A stretch of 64,000 bases of DNA from Rhodanobacteraceae bacterium (GTDB lineage: Bacteria; Pseudomonadota; Gammaproteobacteria; Xanthomonadales; Rhodanobacteraceae): the NCBI GenBank assembly GCA_016790075.1, contig JAEUPP010000039.1:434001-498000 (forward strand). The letters run 5' to 3'. The notes below the pieces were generated by a model. It saw nothing but the letters and a program-made list of their open reading frames with translations. It was not told the DNA's origin and searched no databases. The translations under genes and the position numbers were made by a program. Positions 53,715 to 64,000 of this stretch are shown here, in pieces (within the stretch, counting starts at the first letter, position 1; the number at the start of each line of letters is the position of its first letter).

Positions 53715-55661
53715 TTATTCAGCTCTTGCTCCCACCGTGCTGCTTAGATCGGCCGCGTTGGCGGCGGGCCGCGGCCGCGAGACCGGCTCCCAGTCGCGCA
53801 GCGGAGCAAAGGTTGCCGCATGCCAGATGGACTCCGCGGCACCAAGGTGTGCCTTGCTGTCGCGCGGCGCGAAATCGCTGACGAAGCCGAAACGGAAAGT
53901 CAGGCCCCAGCCCAGGGGCGTCGAGCTACCCCGCGTCCAGGCCACGCGGGTGTTGTCCCGCGCGACGCTCCAGCTCGTGCCGGTATCAGCGACAGCGGCG
54001 AAATCCTGCGCCTCGATCAACGCCTGCGGATCGGTAAATACGGCGAAACGCTCCACGCCAAGGTTCTGCTCTACACGCAGATTCGGCTCCTGGCCGCTAG
54101 TCCTGGTCAGGGTCAGATCGAGATTGAACACCATGTAGGCATAGGCATAACGCCCGTCGCCGCGGCGGGTCACACGCGTCGCCAGCAGTGCCCGGCCTTG
54201 GGGTGTAGAGACCAGGCTGCGGCGCTGCCAGGCGCCGGCCGGGGCCATGTCCAACCAGCGATCCAGCATGCTGCCGCGGCGAAAATCGTTGACCTCGAAA
54301 CGCCAGACATAGGCGTTCGGGTCCAGCCCCTGCCCGCGCACCTTCTGCGGCTCGATCTGCATCAGACCGATGTTGTTCCAGGGATTGGCATCGTCACGCA
54401 CCACATACCAGTACTCGAGAAACCAGCGCGCGCCCACATGCCGCGACGGCAGCAGCTCGCTTTCGCGCACGGCCAGGCGCTTGGCACGGTTGTAGGCGTC
54501 GTCAGGCAGCAGACCTTCGTCGGAATCACGCAGGCCGTCACAATCTTTGTCATAAAGCGACCCGCAGCGTCCCCATTGCGCTGTGTACGGGATGATCTCG
54601 CTGCGCGGAGCCAGACCGCTGGGATAGTCGTTGCTGAATCCGCCGTACGTATCTTCGCATCCCGGAAACAGCACATGACCTTGCGCACAATCGCAAACGG
54701 CGTTGATGGTATGAAACGCGTGTTTGGCTGCTGACGCAGCGATCTGCACGAGCTGGCCGTCCGCATCGAGCCGATACAGATTCCAGACCAGGAAAGGGTG
54801 CTGGTCGTTGGCGTAGGGCGGCGCCGGCGGCGAGAACTTCGCATACCAGGCAACCGCGGCGCTGCCGGCATTGCGCAGGCTCGCATCCGGAGCCAGCACC
54901 ACGAGTCCGTCCTCGCTATCGGCGCTGCAGGCACGCGAATGACCGCCCAATCCGTCACTTCTTCCACAACGATAAAAATTAACACCGTCGGGCTGACGCT
55001 CCTCCCAGTTGAGCGCCAGCCGCAGCATCTCGACATCTGCCTGCGCCGCCACCGACGGCCACTGCAGCGGACAGGCACCCGCCGCCTTGGACGCCATGTC
55101 CGCACTCGCTGCAGCAAGCCCCTCGGTCTGAACGCCGCCGACAAGCACGCCCGTCCACTGCGGACGCCCTAGCCGCTGTGCCAGCACTTCGCTGACGCGC
55201 ATATCCATGTGCTGCAGCGACAGCGCGCCGTCTTCGGCGACATAGGCATGTGCATGATCGAGCTGGAACCAGACCTCGCCCGCCGCATCGGCGAGCTCCA
55301 GCCCCATGCGCGCACTACCGCGGCGGCGCAATTGAAATCCCGCCAGATCGAGTCGTTCGCCGCTGCTCAGGCGCAGCCGCGGCCCGCCCTGATGCCGTAC
55401 CGCTCCGGCCAGCAGCGCACCGAAACGGCCGGGCCTGCCGCTCCAGCGCAGCGAGGCCGCGTCTACCGCCGCGTAGCGTTGCTCGCGGTAGTCGGCACGC
55501 TCGCGCTGCGCAACGCAACCGCCGCACTCGTCAAGCACCTCGATACCCAGCGGAGCCAGCGCCCCACGATTGAACAGCAGCGTGGTCTCGGCGGCCTGCG
55601 CCGCACCTGCGATGCAGCAGATCGCGCACAGTGCGGCAGCACGCAGGTAGCTCGCTTTCAC
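53715..55661 (-). CDS. Large exported protein, three-paralogue family, divergent member C (648 aa)
   Basis: Divergent paralogue of members A and B. Signal peptide to about residue 23 (AAQA). It keeps [13 protein letters not shown], a K-H-A-F element, a DTYGG segment, [29 protein letters not shown] and [18 protein letters not shown]. The [12 protein letters not shown] stretch resembles a calcium-binding loop (inference). Extra cysteines near residue 46 (ECGGCVAQR) are specific to C. It lacks the I-F-V-x-N-F-E-S tail. Its ATG overlaps the dapE stop (ATGA), so it is co-translated with a lysine-synthesis gene. The cytochrome gene begins 92 bp downstream. Confidence 0.72.
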   Translation of the reverse strand: MKASYLRAAALCAICCIAGAAQAAETTLLFNRGALAPLGIEVLDECGGCVAQRERADYREQRYAAVDAASLRWSGRPGRFGALLAGAVRHQGGPRLRLSSGERLDLAGFQLRRRGSARMGLELADAAGEVWFQLDHAHAYVAEDGALSLQHMDMRVSEVLAQRLGRPQWTGVLVGGVQTEGLAAASADMASKAAGACPLQWPSVAAQADVEMLRLALNWEERQPDGVNFYRCGRSDGLGGHSRACSADSEDGLVVLAPDASLRNAGSAAVAWYAKFSPPAPPYANDQHPFLVWNLYRLDADGQLVQIAASAAKHAFHTINAVCDCAQGHVLFPGCEDTYGGFSNDYPSGLAPRSEIIPYTAQWGRCGSLYDKDCDGLRDSDEGLLPDDAYNRAKRLAVRESELLPSRHVGARWFLEYWYVVRDDANPWNNIGLMQIEPQKVRGQGLDPNAYVWRFEVNDFRRGSMLDRWLDMAPAGAWQRRSLVSTPQGRALLATRVTRRGDGRYAYAYMVFNLDLTLTRTSGQEPNLRVEQNLGVERFAVFTDPQALIEAQDFAAVADTGTSWSVARDNTRVAWTRGSSTPLGWGLTFRFGFVSDFAPRDSKAHLGAAESIWHAATFAPLRDWEPVSRPRPAANAADLSSTVGARAE

Positions 55662-56788
55662 GACAGCAGCAACCGCTCGGCGATCGCAAGATACAGCGCC
55701 GGCAGGCGTTCGAGATCCGCCACCGCAACATGCTCGTCAAGCTTGTGTATGGTCGCGTTGACCGGCCCGACTTCGACCACATCCGCACCCAGCGGGGCGA
55801 TAAAGCGGCCATCGGAGGTGCCGCCCCCCGTACTCGCCAGCGCCGTGACCTGAAGCGTGTCGGCGATGGCAGCGATCGTGTGCTCGCGCAGCGGACCAGC
55901 ATGAGTGAGGAATGGTTCGCCCGAGAGATCCCAGCGCAGCTCGATATCGAGTCCGTGCCGGCGCAGCACAGCCTCGGTGCGCTCACGCAGCGACGCAGCA
56001 CTGCTTTCGGTACAGAAGCGGAAGTTGAACGTTGCCTGCAATGTTCCAGGAATCACATTGTTCGCCCCGGTGCCGGAGCTGATATTGGACACCTGGAACG
56101 AGGTAGGCGGGAAATCCGCATTGCCTTGGTCCCAGCAGGTGGCCACGAGTTCGGCCAGAGCCGGGGCAAAGGCATGAATAGGATTCAGCGCTTTCTCTGG
56201 ATACGCCACATGCCCTTGCACGCCACGCACACTCAGATAACCCGACAATGATCCGCGCCGACCAACACGGATCACATCGCCAAGCCGTGTGCTGGAGGAC
56301 GGTTCGCCAACGACACACCAGTCGATACGCTCGCCACGCGCGCGGAAGGTTTCGGCAACACGGCGCACCCCGTCCCGCGCGGCGCCCTCCTCGTCGCTGG
56401 TCAGCAGCAGCGCGATACGCCCTGGGTGACCGGGGTACTGCGCGACGAATTGCTCCAGCGCGAGCACGAAGGCCGCGACCGAACCTTTCATGTCGGCCGC
56501 ACCTCGCCCGTAGAGCAGGCCGTCGCGCACTACCGGCACGAACGGCGGACTGCTCCAGTGCTCGGTTGGGCCACTGGGCACGACATCCGTATGCCCGAGG
56601 AAAACAAGTACCGGACCTGCGCCGCCGTGGCTGGCCCAGAGATTGTCGACCTCGCCATAGCGCAGCTGCTCGACCGTAAAACCGGCATGGCGCAGCCGGT
56701 CGCCGATCAGCGCCTGACAACCGGCATCGTCCGGCGTCACCGACACACGCCGGATTAGGTCGCAGGTAAGTTCGATAATCGCCGACAT
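55658..56788 (-). CDS. dapE: Succinyl-diaminopimelate desuccinylase
   Basis: Hydrolyses N-succinyl-LL-diaminopimelate for lysine and peptidoglycan. The ATG at 56788 lies 1 bp after the preceding stop, giving 376 aa. Metal ligands and catalytic residues are visible in [26 protein letters not shown] (Glu-Glu) and [15 protein letters not shown]. It is downstream of dapD and the ArsC-like gene, and overlaps member C by 4 bp. Confidence 0.96.
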   Translation of the reverse strand: MSAIIELTCDLIRRVSVTPDDAGCQALIGDRLRHAGFTVEQLRYGEVDNLWASHGGAGPVLVFLGHTDVVPSGPTEHWSSPPFVPVVRDGLLYGRGAADMKGSVAAFVLALEQFVAQYPGHPGRIALLLTSDEEGAARDGVRRVAETFRARGERIDWCVVGEPSSSTRLGDVIRVGRRGSLSGYLSVRGVQGHVAYPEKALNPIHAFAPALAELVATCWDQGNADFPPTSFQVSNISSGTGANNVIPGTLQATFNFRFCTESSAASLRERTEAVLRRHGLDIELRWDLSGEPFLTHAGPLREHTIAAIADTLQVTALASTGGGTSDGRFIAPLGADVVEVGPVNATIHKLDEHVAVADLERLPALYLAIAERLLLS

Positions 56789-56789
56789 G

Positions 56790-57146
56790 TCAGCTCGCAA
56801 AACGCTGTGCAAACAGCTTGTCGTTGAAGCCGACGCTGACCTGGCCGTCCTCGGTCACCAGCACCGGCCGGCGCACGATGGCGGGGTGTTCCTTGATCAG
56901 CAGCGTCCATTCCGGCGTGCTCTCGGGCGCCTTGCGCGCCTCGGGCAGGCTGCGCCAGGTTGTCGAGCTGCGATTCACAAGCTTGTCCCAGCCGCCGAGT
57001 GCAAGCGCCCAGGCCTTCAGAGTGTCCGCGGGTACGCGCTGCTCGCGGTAATCGACGAACTCATAGGCAACCTGGTGCCGCTGCAGCCAGTTGCGCGCCT
57101 TCTTGCAGGTATCGCACTTTTCCAATCCGTACACTTTTGCATTCAT
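56790..57146 (-). CDS. ArsC/Spx family thioredoxin-fold protein (YffB-like)
   Basis: A 118-aa protein with the redox motif C-D-T-C in [16 protein letters not shown], followed by [10 protein letters not shown] and [10 protein letters not shown]. It is not necessarily an arsenate reductase; members of this branch (YffB) bind glutathione, and their role is unknown. The ATG at 57146 lies 1 bp after the dapD stop, and the stop 1 bp before dapE. The place next to dapE is widely conserved in gammaproteobacteria. Confidence 0.92.
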   Translation of the reverse strand: MNAKVYGLEKCDTCKKARNWLQRHQVAYEFVDYREQRVPADTLKAWALALGGWDKLVNRSSTTWRSLPEARKAPESTPEWTLLIKEHPAIVRRPVLVTEDGQVSVGFNDKLFAQRFAS

Positions 57147-57147
57147 C

Positions 57148-57972
57148 TCAGTCACCCCGCAGCAACTCATTGACTGAAGTCTTGCTGCGTGTCTTCTCGT
57201 CGACCCGTTTGACGATCACCGCGCAATACAGACTATGGCTGGCGTCCGCGGCGGGCAGCGAACCCGCGACGACGACGCTGCCCGCCGGTACTCGGCCGTA
57301 GTGAACTTCCCCGCTGGCGCGGTCGTAAATGCGCGTCGACTGGCCGATGAACACGCCCATGCCGATAACACTGCCACGCTCGACAACAACACCTTCGACC
57401 ACCTCGGAACGCGCACCGATAAAACAACCGTCTTCAATGATGGTAGGACCAGCCTGCAGCGGTTCCAGCACTCCGCCTATGCCGGCGCCACCAGACAGAT
57501 GTACACCGGCACCGATCTGGGCACAGGAACCGACCGTGGCCCAGGTGTCGACCATGGTACCCGCCCCGACATAAGCGCCGATATTGACAAAACTCGGCAT
57601 CAGCACGACGTCGCGTCCGATATAGGCGCCACGCCGCACAATGGCGCCGGGCACAGCGCGTGCGCCGAGTTCGCGAAAACGTGTTTCGTCAAAATCCTGG
57701 AAGCGTAGATCGACCTTGTCGTAGTACGGCGCCGGAGCCCCGGCCATCACACGATTCGGATTGAGCCGAAACGACAAGAGCACGGCTTTCTTCAGCCACT
57801 GGTTGACCCGCCAGCCGCCCTGGCCATCGGGTTCGGCCACGCGGCGCTGGCCGCTTTCGAGTGCGGCCAGCGCGGCTTCGACCGCATCACGCGTCGCGCT
57901 GTCGGCGCTGGCGGGCGCAAGGTCCGCGCGGCGTTCCCAGGCCGCGTCAATCTGCTGTTCAAGTGCTTGCAT
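57148..57972 (-). CDS. dapD: Tetrahydrodipicolinate N-succinyltransferase
   Basis: Succinylates tetrahydrodipicolinate in lysine/DAP synthesis. 274 aa, with a left-handed beta-helix of hexapeptide repeats ([39 protein letters not shown]) and the N-terminal helical part. The start overlaps the end of glnD by 14 bp. Gene order glnD-dapD-(ArsC-like)-dapE. Confidence 0.97.
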   Translation of the reverse strand: MQALEQQIDAAWERRADLAPASADSATRDAVEAALAALESGQRRVAEPDGQGGWRVNQWLKKAVLLSFRLNPNRVMAGAPAPYYDKVDLRFQDFDETRFRELGARAVPGAIVRRGAYIGRDVVLMPSFVNIGAYVGAGTMVDTWATVGSCAQIGAGVHLSGGAGIGGVLEPLQAGPTIIEDGCFIGARSEVVEGVVVERGSVIGMGVFIGQSTRIYDRASGEVHYGRVPAGSVVVAGSLPAADASHSLYCAVIVKRVDEKTRSKTSVNELLRGD

Positions 57973-60649
57973 GGGGCTCCTTGGTTAAACCGGCCGTGTC
58001 GGGGTCGAGGCGTTCCCTGAGCGCCTGCAGCAGCGCCTGTTCCGCCTCGGCAACCAATGGCCGATTGTTCTGGTCGGTGATCTGGAAAAAATCTTCGGCA
58101 CGCTCGCCAAAGGTGGCGATGCGTGCATCGTGTACACGTATCCGGTTCTCGCGCAGTGCAAGTGCGACCACGGCAAGCAGCCCCGGCCGGTCGGAACAGA
58201 CCAGTGACAGCTGCGTACGCCCGGTTGCCGAATCGCTGCGGAAGGTGATGCGCGGCGCCATCTGAAAATGCCGCAATGGCCGCGCCAACGGCCGTTTCGC
58301 CAGCTGGGGCCGATACGGAAGCTGCACCAGGGCGCGTTCGAGTTCACGCCGCACACGCTCGACCTGCTCGAGCAGGGCCAGGGCACGCCCCTGCGCATCC
58401 AGCACAAGAAACGTATCTAGGCTCATGCCCGAAGCCGTGCTCAACACGCGCGCTTCCTGCACCGAGAGATTGAGCCGGTCCAGCGTGGCCGCTACGGTGG
58501 CGAACAAGCCATCCCGGTCTTCGGCATAGACAAAGATCTCGCTGCCACCACGGACGCCGTCGGACTGGATCGCGACCAACGGCAGGTCGCCAGCTTCAGC
58601 GGCGAGGATCAGGCGGGTCTGCCAGGCGACCTGCTCCGGGTGATAGCGCAGGAAGGCCTGCACGGGAAAGTCACGCCAGAGACTGTCGACATCGGCATCG
58701 TCCAGACCGTCGGCACGCAGGATTTCGCGCGCCTGCTCCTGGCATTCGGCCAGTTGGGCCGAAGTCTGCAATGGCCGCTCCAGCCCGGCGCGCAACACAT
58801 AGCGCGCCGCAACGTACAGATCGGCAAGCAGCCGGTCCTTCCAGGAGTTCCATAGTTTCGGACTGGTGCCGGCGATGTCAGCGCAAGTCAGCAGATATAG
58901 CAGGTCCAGGCGCTCCCACTCACCGACCTGCACCGCAAACCGGTGCACGATATCGGGGTCGGTAATGTCCTGGCGCTGCGCGGTCACACTCATCAGCAGA
59001 TGCCAGCGCACCAGCCAGGCAACCAGCTCGGTCTCGCTCGCGGGCAGGCCCAGGCGGTAGCAGAACGCACGTGCCTCGACCTCACCGAGTTCGGAATGGT
59101 CGCCACCGCGGCCCTTGGCGATATCGTGAAACAGCGCTGCGAGCAGCAGCAGTTCCGGCTTGGCCACACGCTGGTAGACCTCATGCCCCAGTGCGAATTC
59201 GCGGCTCGCAGTGGCGTCGGCGAAACGTGCAACGATGCGCAGCACGCGCAGGGTATGCTCATCCACCGTATAAACGTGGAAAAGATCATATTGCATACGG
59301 CCGACGACCTTGCCGAAGGCGGGCAGGTACTGCGCCAGCAGTCCGTGGCGGCTCATGCGCGCTAGCGCCGGCACGGCGGCGGCCCCCAGCCGCAGCAGGC
59401 GCAGGAACGCAGACTGCACCGCCGGATCGTCGCGCAGACGTTCCGCATGCACCTCAGTCGCCGTCTGTAGCCGAACCAGCGCATTCGCGCGCAGGCCCTT
59501 GAGCCGGACGTCCTCGGCGAGTGCGACAAATATGTCAATGAGTGCCGCCGGACGGCGCAGGAACAGATCCGGCTCACGCAAGTCCAGGCGCTCACCGATC
59601 GCGACAAAATCTTCACCTACCGGCTCGGCTGCAAACAGTACCGGCGCTGCCAGCGCTTCATCGCAACGCTGCAGAAATGCGGCGTTGGCGCGCTCCAGCG
59701 CCATGGCCGCACGGAAATAATCCTGCATGAACTGCTCGACACCGAGATTGTTCACATGCTCGTCCTGATAACCGAGGCGGCGCGCGAGTTCACGCTGGTA
59801 GTCAAACAGCAAGCGGTCTTCCAGGCGCGGCGCAAGCAGATGCAGGGCATAACGCGTACGCCAGAGCACGCGGCGCGCCACATCAATGGCCGTTACCTCG
59901 GCGCTGCCCAGCAACCCCTGTACCTGCAACTCACGCCAGTCGCTCACGCCGAACAGGCGCTGGCCCAGCCAGGCGATCACATGCAGGCTGCGCAAGCCAC
60001 CGGGGCCATCCTTGAGATTGGGCTCCAGGTTGTAGGCCGTGTCGTGATAGCGCGCGTGGCGCTGCTCCTGTTCCTGGCGCTTGGCCGCCAGATATGCAGC
60101 CGCAGGCCACAGGGTCGCGTCCTCGCGCAGCGCCGACCACCCAGCCTCGAAACGTTCGCTGCCCGCCAGCCGCCGGCCATCGAGCAGGCTGGTATACACC
60201 GACACGTCCTGAGCAGCGAGCTCACGGCACTGCTGCAGCGTGCGCACGGCGTGTCCGGGCTTGAGCCCGAAGTCCCAGAGACAGGTGAACAGCGTTTCCA
60301 GCGAGCGCGCTAGCGAACCCTGTGGCGGTGCCTCAACGAGCACGAGCAGATCAAGATCCGAACGTGGGAACTGCTCGCCACGTCCAAAACCGCCGACGGC
60401 GTACAGCGCTGCACCGGCGACTTCGCCAACAATGGCCATCCAGATATGCCGCAGCAGGCGCTGCAGCGCCTCGGCGCGCAACGGCACGAGCTCGTCAGCC
60501 GCTGCGCCGTCGCGAAAGGCTTCGGCGAATCCGCGATCGACATCACCCAGCCATTGGCGCAACGCCAGCCGCGCCTGCGCTGAAATGCCCGAACGCGGCA
60601 CAGCCGCCGGCAGGCGCGGCAATGCAGGTCTGGCCGGTGTCGCGCTCAT
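57959..60649 (-). CDS. glnD: Bifunctional uridylyltransferase/uridylyl-removing enzyme
   Basis: Senses glutamine and uridylylates or deuridylylates PII to control nitrogen metabolism. 896 aa. The nucleotidyltransferase site is [19 protein letters not shown] (G-x-G-x2-E and D-x-D). An HD domain for uridylyl removal has [16 protein letters not shown], and two ACT domains follow (one near [18 protein letters not shown], the second near [16 protein letters not shown]). The ATG at 60649 is used; a GTG at 60652 is equally possible. Overlaps dapD by 14 bp. It is placed between map and dapD, as in other gammaproteobacteria. Confidence 0.97.
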   Translation of the reverse strand: MSATPARPALPRLPAAVPRSGISAQARLALRQWLGDVDRGFAEAFRDGAAADELVPLRAEALQRLLRHIWMAIVGEVAGAALYAVGGFGRGEQFPRSDLDLLVLVEAPPQGSLARSLETLFTCLWDFGLKPGHAVRTLQQCRELAAQDVSVYTSLLDGRRLAGSERFEAGWSALREDATLWPAAAYLAAKRQEQEQRHARYHDTAYNLEPNLKDGPGGLRSLHVIAWLGQRLFGVSDWRELQVQGLLGSAEVTAIDVARRVLWRTRYALHLLAPRLEDRLLFDYQRELARRLGYQDEHVNNLGVEQFMQDYFRAAMALERANAAFLQRCDEALAAPVLFAAEPVGEDFVAIGERLDLREPDLFLRRPAALIDIFVALAEDVRLKGLRANALVRLQTATEVHAERLRDDPAVQSAFLRLLRLGAAAVPALARMSRHGLLAQYLPAFGKVVGRMQYDLFHVYTVDEHTLRVLRIVARFADATASREFALGHEVYQRVAKPELLLLAALFHDIAKGRGGDHSELGEVEARAFCYRLGLPASETELVAWLVRWHLLMSVTAQRQDITDPDIVHRFAVQVGEWERLDLLYLLTCADIAGTSPKLWNSWKDRLLADLYVAARYVLRAGLERPLQTSAQLAECQEQAREILRADGLDDADVDSLWRDFPVQAFLRYHPEQVAWQTRLILAAEAGDLPLVAIQSDGVRGGSEIFVYAEDRDGLFATVAATLDRLNLSVQEARVLSTASGMSLDTFLVLDAQGRALALLEQVERVRRELERALVQLPYRPQLAKRPLARPLRHFQMAPRITFRSDSATGRTQLSLVCSDRPGLLAVVALALRENRIRVHDARIATFGERAEDFFQITDQNNRPLVAEAEQALLQALRERLDPDTAGLTKEPHAST

Positions 60650-60745
60650 CACGCCTCGATGTCAGGAGCAGAAATCGCGGCAACAGTAGCGCCTGGCCAA
60701 AACCACCCGCAAGCGCATGAGCGGCGACGCGCCCATATCGTATGC

Positions 60746-61513
60746 CTAGGCCGCTTTGGGCCAAGGCGTCAGAATTTCGTAGCCATCGTCAGTCACGGCT
60801 ACCGTGTGCTCCCACTGCGCCGACAGCGAATGGTCGCGTGTGACCACGGTCCAGCCATCGGGCATCAGACGCGTTGCCGCCTTGCCCGCATTGACCATGG
60901 GCTCGACCGTGAAGCACATGCCCTTCTCCAGGCGCAGGCCCGCACCGGGTTTGCCGTAGTGCAGCACCTGCGGCTCTTCGTGGTAGACCCGGCCTATGCC
61001 GTGACCGCAGTACTCGCGCACTACCGAAAAACCAGCCGCTTCGACATGCCGCTGGATCGCATGACCGATATCGCCCAGATACGCACCAGGCCGTACCTGG
61101 GCGATACCGAGCATCATGGATTCGTAGGCGACGGTACAAAGCCGCTGCGCCCGCACTTCAGGCTTGCCGACGAAGTACATGCGGCTGGTGTCGCCATGGA
61201 AACCGTCGCGGATCACGGTCACGTCGATATTGATGATGTCGCCATCCTTGAGCACCTTGCGCGCGTCAGGAATGCCATGGCAGATGACGTGATTGACCGA
61301 GGTGCAGATGGTCTTCGGAAAGCCCTTGTAGCCGAGGTTGGCCGGGATCGAATGCTGCACGTTGACGATGTGGTCATGGCAGATCCGATCGAGCTCCTCC
61401 GTCGAGACCCCCGGCTTGACGTACTGCCCTATCATTTCCAGCACCTCGGCGGCGAGCGCGCCGGCGATGCGCATCTTGGCAATGTCTTCGGGGGTCTTGA
61501 TCGTTACGGGCAT
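60746..61513 (-). CDS. map: Methionine aminopeptidase type I
   Basis: Removes the initiator methionine from nascent proteins. 255 aa. The metal ligands are in [20 protein letters not shown] (two Asp), [12 protein letters not shown] (His) and CFTVEPMVN (Glu), with the final Glu near [13 protein letters not shown]. The ATG has GAGGAAG upstream. It diverges from rpsB, as in E. coli, and precedes glnD. Confidence 0.97.
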   Translation of the reverse strand: MPVTIKTPEDIAKMRIAGALAAEVLEMIGQYVKPGVSTEELDRICHDHIVNVQHSIPANLGYKGFPKTICTSVNHVICHGIPDARKVLKDGDIINIDVTVIRDGFHGDTSRMYFVGKPEVRAQRLCTVAYESMMLGIAQVRPGAYLGDIGHAIQRHVEAAGFSVVREYCGHGIGRVYHEEPQVLHYGKPGAGLRLEKGMCFTVEPMVNAGKAATRLMPDGWTVVTRDHSLSAQWEHTVAVTDDGYEILTPWPKAA

Positions 61514-61929
61514 GGCTTCCTCGGGTCGTAAGCCCCTGGCGGTATGCGGAACTCCAGATGATAGCAGGCGCGATCGCGAGCCATGCTCAGAGCGGCTACG
61601 GAACGCTCAGGGGCCCGCTCGCAGACAGGCAGCGGCAGGCCAGACCCAACGGCGTCGGTGTCCCGATCAATCGAAAACTTGCCCTAGCCGTACTCGCACC
61701 GCTATGCTTCCGCGGATTTTCCGCCCGCCCCACCCGGCCAAGGCGTGAAATCCAGGCTGGGAGCAAGTCCCGCCACCACGGCGATCCTGCCGAATCCACA
61801 CACGTTCCGTCACCGCTCCGGGGTGCTTCGCAAGAAGTCGGTCGCGGGGGAACGTGGAGGTCAACAACCCCGGGCCGCTGCACTGCCAACACGATATCCG
61901 TGCGCGCCCGTTATTTTTGGAGCACTACC
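61514..61929. other. map-rpsB divergent region with rpsB leader
   Basis: A 416-bp stretch without a convincing gene. The map side is about 150 bp with the GAGGAAG ribosome-binding site. On the plus strand a promoter lies at 61679-61708, followed by a leader of about 215 nt to rpsB. That leader is GC-rich and could fold into several stems (for example around GGGGTGCTTCGC, 61820). Autoregulation of rpsB-tsf by S2 through its leader is known in E. coli; here I only infer the possibility. Confidence 0.5.
61679..61708 (+). promoter_or_regulatory. Probable rpsB-tsf promoter
   Basis: TTGCCC (61679-61684), 18-bp spacer, TATGCT (61703-61708). Both hexamers match the consensus at four positions. The leader to the rpsB ATG is about 215 nt. 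Confidence 0.5.
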
Positions 61930-62814
61930 ATGCCTCAAGTCACCATGCGCCAGATGCTGGAAGCCGGCGTCCACTTCGGTCACCAGACGCGCTACTGGAA
62001 CCCCAAGATGTCGCCGTACATCTTCGGCGCCCGCGGCAAGATCCACATCATCAACCTCGAGAAGACCGTTCCGCTGTTCGGCGACGCGATGAACTTCCTC
62101 TCGGGCCTTGCGCAGAAGCGCGGCACCATCCTGTTCGTCGGCACCAAGCGTTCGGCGCGTGAAGCGGTCAAGGACGAAGCCGAGCGTTGCGGCATGCCGC
62201 ACGTCTCCGCCCGCTGGCTCGGCGGCACGCTGACCAACTTCCGCACGGTCAAGCAGTCGGTCGCGCGCCTGAAGGAGCTCGAAGCCATGGCCACCGACGG
62301 CCGCTTCGACCGCCTGGTCAAGCGCGAGGTGCTGAGCCTCAAGCGCGAATCGGAAAAGCTGAACATTTCGCTGGGCGGCATCAAGAACATGAACCGCCTG
62401 CCGGATGCGCTGTTCGTGATCGATATCGGTCATGAAGACATCGCGATCAAGGAAGCCAAGAAGCTCGGCATTCCGGTCGTGGCCGTGGTCGATACCAACT
62501 ACGACCCCAGCCTGGTCGATTACGCCATTCCGGGCAATGACGACGCGATCCGCGCCGTGCAGCTCTATGTCCGCGCTGCAGCCGACGCCGTGCTCGAAGG
62601 CAAGGCCGCGGCCCCGCAGGCCGCGGTCAGCGACAAGGACGAGTTCGTCGAGCTCGACGCAGAAGGCAACGTCAAGGCCGCAACGGAAGAAGCGCCGCGC
62701 AACCGCAAGCCGGCTCCGCCGCGGGGCAAGCCGGGTGCGAAGCCCGGCCAGCGTCCGGGTGGCGCGCCGCGTGGCCGCAACGGCGGCGGCCGTCCGGCAC
62801 CGCAGGGCGAGTAA
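61930..62814 (+). CDS. rpsB: 30S ribosomal protein S2
   Basis: Ribosomal protein of the small subunit. The ATG at 61930 (TTTGGAG 9 nt upstream) begins [20 protein letters not shown]. The frame is open further upstream, but this is the family start. S2 motifs: [26 protein letters not shown] and [20 protein letters not shown]. 294 aa is longer than E. coli S2 (241 aa) because of a basic Pro/Gly/Arg-rich tail from about residue 248. It is divergent from map and followed by tsf. Confidence 0.98.
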   Translation: MPQVTMRQMLEAGVHFGHQTRYWNPKMSPYIFGARGKIHIINLEKTVPLFGDAMNFLSGLAQKRGTILFVGTKRSAREAVKDEAERCGMPHVSARWLGGTLTNFRTVKQSVARLKELEAMATDGRFDRLVKREVLSLKRESEKLNISLGGIKNMNRLPDALFVIDIGHEDIAIKEAKKLGIPVVAVVDTNYDPSLVDYAIPGNDDAIRAVQLYVRAAADAVLEGKAAAPQAAVSDKDEFVELDAEGNVKAATEEAPRNRKPAPPRGKPGAKPGQRPGGAPRGRNGGGRPAPQGE

Positions 62815-62824
62815 CCTCGCCAAG

Positions 62825-62874
62825 GCCGCGCGGATCTCAAGTCCGCGCGGCAGCGCGTCACGACCCTGTCGTGA
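62825..62874 (+). other. Two hairpins between rpsB and tsf
   Basis: A 10-bp stem GCCGCGCGGA/TCCGCGCGGC (62825-62834, 62842-62851) and a second, 6-bp stem TCACGA/TCGTGA (62858-62863, 62869-62874). There is no T-run, so they may attenuate, or be RNA processing sites, adjusting the rpsB:tsf ratio. Confidence 0.5.
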
Positions 62875-62938
62875 TGCCGATACACGATTCCGTTTTCCTG
62901 GCGCGGCTTAGGCCGCTGCCGCAACTATCGAGGTTTAC

Positions 62939-63817
62939 ATGGAAATCACCGCGAGTCTGGTCAAGGAACTGCGCGAGCGCTCGGGCGCCGGCATGATGGA
63001 GTGCAAGAAGGCACTGACCGAGAACGCCGGCAACATCGAGGCCGCGATCGAATACCTGCGCAAGTCGGGCCTGGCCAAGTCGATCAAGAAGGCCGACCGC
63101 ATCGCTGCTGAAGGTCGCATCGTGCTGGCCCAGAACGGCGGCAAGGCCGTGCTGGTCGAAGTCAATTCCGAAACCGACTTCGTCGGCAAGGACGAGAATT
63201 TCATCAAGTTCGCCACCACCGTCGCGCAGATCGCCCTGAGCACGGGTGCGAGCGATGTTGATGCACTGAAAGCGGCCGCTTACGCCGATGGCAGCACGGT
63301 CGAAGAAGCACGCGCAGCGCTGATCGCCAAGGTCGGCGAGAACGTGCAGCTGCGCCGCCTGGTCAAGGTCGATTCGAGCAATACCGTAGCTGGCTATGTG
63401 CACGGCGGCCGCATCGGCGTGCTGGTCGAGCTCACCGGCGGCAACGACGAACTGGCACGTGGTATCGCCATGCATGTCGCAGCCATGAACCCGCCCTACG
63501 CCAAGGCGTCGGACGTACCGGCCGACTTCATCGCCAAGGAAAAGGAAATCGAGCTCGCCAAGATGACCGACAAGGACAAGGCCAAGCCGGCCGAGATCCT
63601 CGAAAAGATCGTCAGCGGCAAGATCGCCAAGATCGTCAATGAGGTCACGCTGACTGGCCAGCCCTATGCGCTGAATTCGGACATGACGGTCGAAGCCGTG
63701 TTGAAGAAGGAAGGTGCCGACATCGTCGGCTTCAAGCGCCTCGTCGTCGGCGAAGGTATCGAGAAAGTCGTCGAAGACTATGCAGCGGAAGTCATGAAGC
63801 AGGCCGGCCTGGCCTGA
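62939..63817 (+). CDS. tsf: Elongation factor Ts
   Basis: Guanine-nucleotide exchange factor for EF-Tu. 292 aa. The N-terminal UBA-like domain is [18 protein letters not shown], the T-D-F-V motif that displaces nucleotide is in [12 protein letters not shown], and the C-terminal part is typical. ATG start; GAGG lies 6-7 nt upstream. It is the last complete gene before a terminator. Confidence 0.98.
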   Translation: MEITASLVKELRERSGAGMMECKKALTENAGNIEAAIEYLRKSGLAKSIKKADRIAAEGRIVLAQNGGKAVLVEVNSETDFVGKDENFIKFATTVAQIALSTGASDVDALKAAAYADGSTVEEARAALIAKVGENVQLRRLVKVDSSNTVAGYVHGGRIGVLVELTGGNDELARGIAMHVAAMNPPYAKASDVPADFIAKEKEIELAKMTDKDKAKPAEILEKIVSGKIAKIVNEVTLTGQPYALNSDMTVEAVLKKEGADIVGFKRLVVGEGIEKVVEDYAAEVMKQAGLA

Positions 63818-63843
63818 GCGTCACCCGGTTGACGTAATACCCG

Positions 63844-63871
63844 AAGGCCGCAGCAAAAGCTGCGGCCTTTT
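63844..63871 (+). terminator. Rho-independent terminator after tsf
   Basis: AAGGCCGCAGC/GCTGCGGCCTT (63844-63854, 63859-63869), loop AAAA, then TT. A perfect 11-bp stem 26 bp after the tsf stop. Confidence 0.9.
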
Positions 63872-64000
63872 GCATTTGGCGAGACAGTCAGGCAGTGCGT
63901 CTCCGCTGCACTATTTACAAGGCTGCTGTCTTCAGCTTGCAGGCACTCGCATCCTGCAAGTTTTTCGCTGATTTCATGCAGCCGTAGTAAGCCCGGGAAA
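63872..64000. other. 3' end of window, no gene seen
   Basis: 129 bp after the tsf terminator. An AT-richer part near 63912-63960 could include a promoter for the next gene (pyrH is expected here from conserved order), but nothing can be confirmed. Confidence 0.3.

Noticed and set aside
56790-57146. Arsenate reductase
   Set aside because: The C-x2-C YffB-type motif and the position between dapD and dapE fit a non-arsenic ArsC-fold family.
61558-61929. Upstream in-frame extension of rpsB
   Set aside because: S2 starts at the ATG at 61930 with a good ribosome-binding site; the upstream part is promoter and leader.

Overview
The window is about 64 kb of GC-rich chromosome from a Gram-negative gammaproteobacterium. 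Three conserved gene orders point this way: dapD/glnD/map divergent from rpsB-tsf; truA-trpF-trpB-trpA-accD-folC-SPOR-cvpA-purF; and ppk1-ppx. FimV, the trp/accD/folC linkage and secreted proteins ending in an I-F-V-x-N-F-E-S motif fit the Lysobacterales (Xanthomonadales), perhaps Rhodanobacteraceae. The lineage is inferred from gene order and protein features; no 16S gene is present. I saw no IS element, prophage, CRISPR array, tRNA or rRNA.

Layout. 1-3.3 kb: 3' part of polyphosphate kinase, exopolyphosphatase and an exported cyclophilin, closed by a strong terminator. 3.4-6.9 kb: four minus-strand genes for exported proteins of unknown function, two of them paralogues. 7.2-13.7 kb: envelope glycan genes (GT2, DUF2304 and GT4 on plus; a GT-C-like membrane protein and a partner on minus), then a DUF455 ferritin-like protein and a methyltransferase. 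13.8-32.4 kb: a long minus-strand housekeeping run (prmB, aroC, asd, fimV, truA, trpF, trpB, trpA, accD, folC, SPOR protein, cvpA, purF). It is interrupted between fimV and truA by a membrane-anchored CHAT protease and a metallophosphoesterase. 32.6-42 kb: sco1-like, psd, a small orphan gene, an LysM lytic transglycosylase, a HerA-like ATPase, a membrane TPR protein, iscA, asnS and two small genes. 42-47 kb: an SDR with a degenerate active site, a semialdehyde dehydrogenase, beta-carbonic anhydrase, an exported ChaN/EreA-like protein and a RidA protein, possibly the lower part of a kynurenine/2-aminomuconate route.

47.3-55.7 kb is the most unusual block. Three large exported proteins (about 650-690 aa) are paralogues of one another and match no family I recognise. 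A gene for an exported five-haem cytochrome c lies among them, all on the minus strand. The most divergent paralogue starts inside the dapE stop codon, so the block is joined to the glnD-dapD-arsC-like-dapE operon. 55.7-63.9 kb: that operon, then map, and divergently rpsB and tsf with a 416-bp rpsB leader/promoter region and a terminator after tsf.

Leading candidates for an undescribed system are (1) the three-paralogue plus pentahaem cytochrome locus, (2) the CHAT protease/metallophosphoesterase pair inserted in a conserved operon, and (3) the exported cluster with two PPC-like paralogues at 3.4-6.9 kb.
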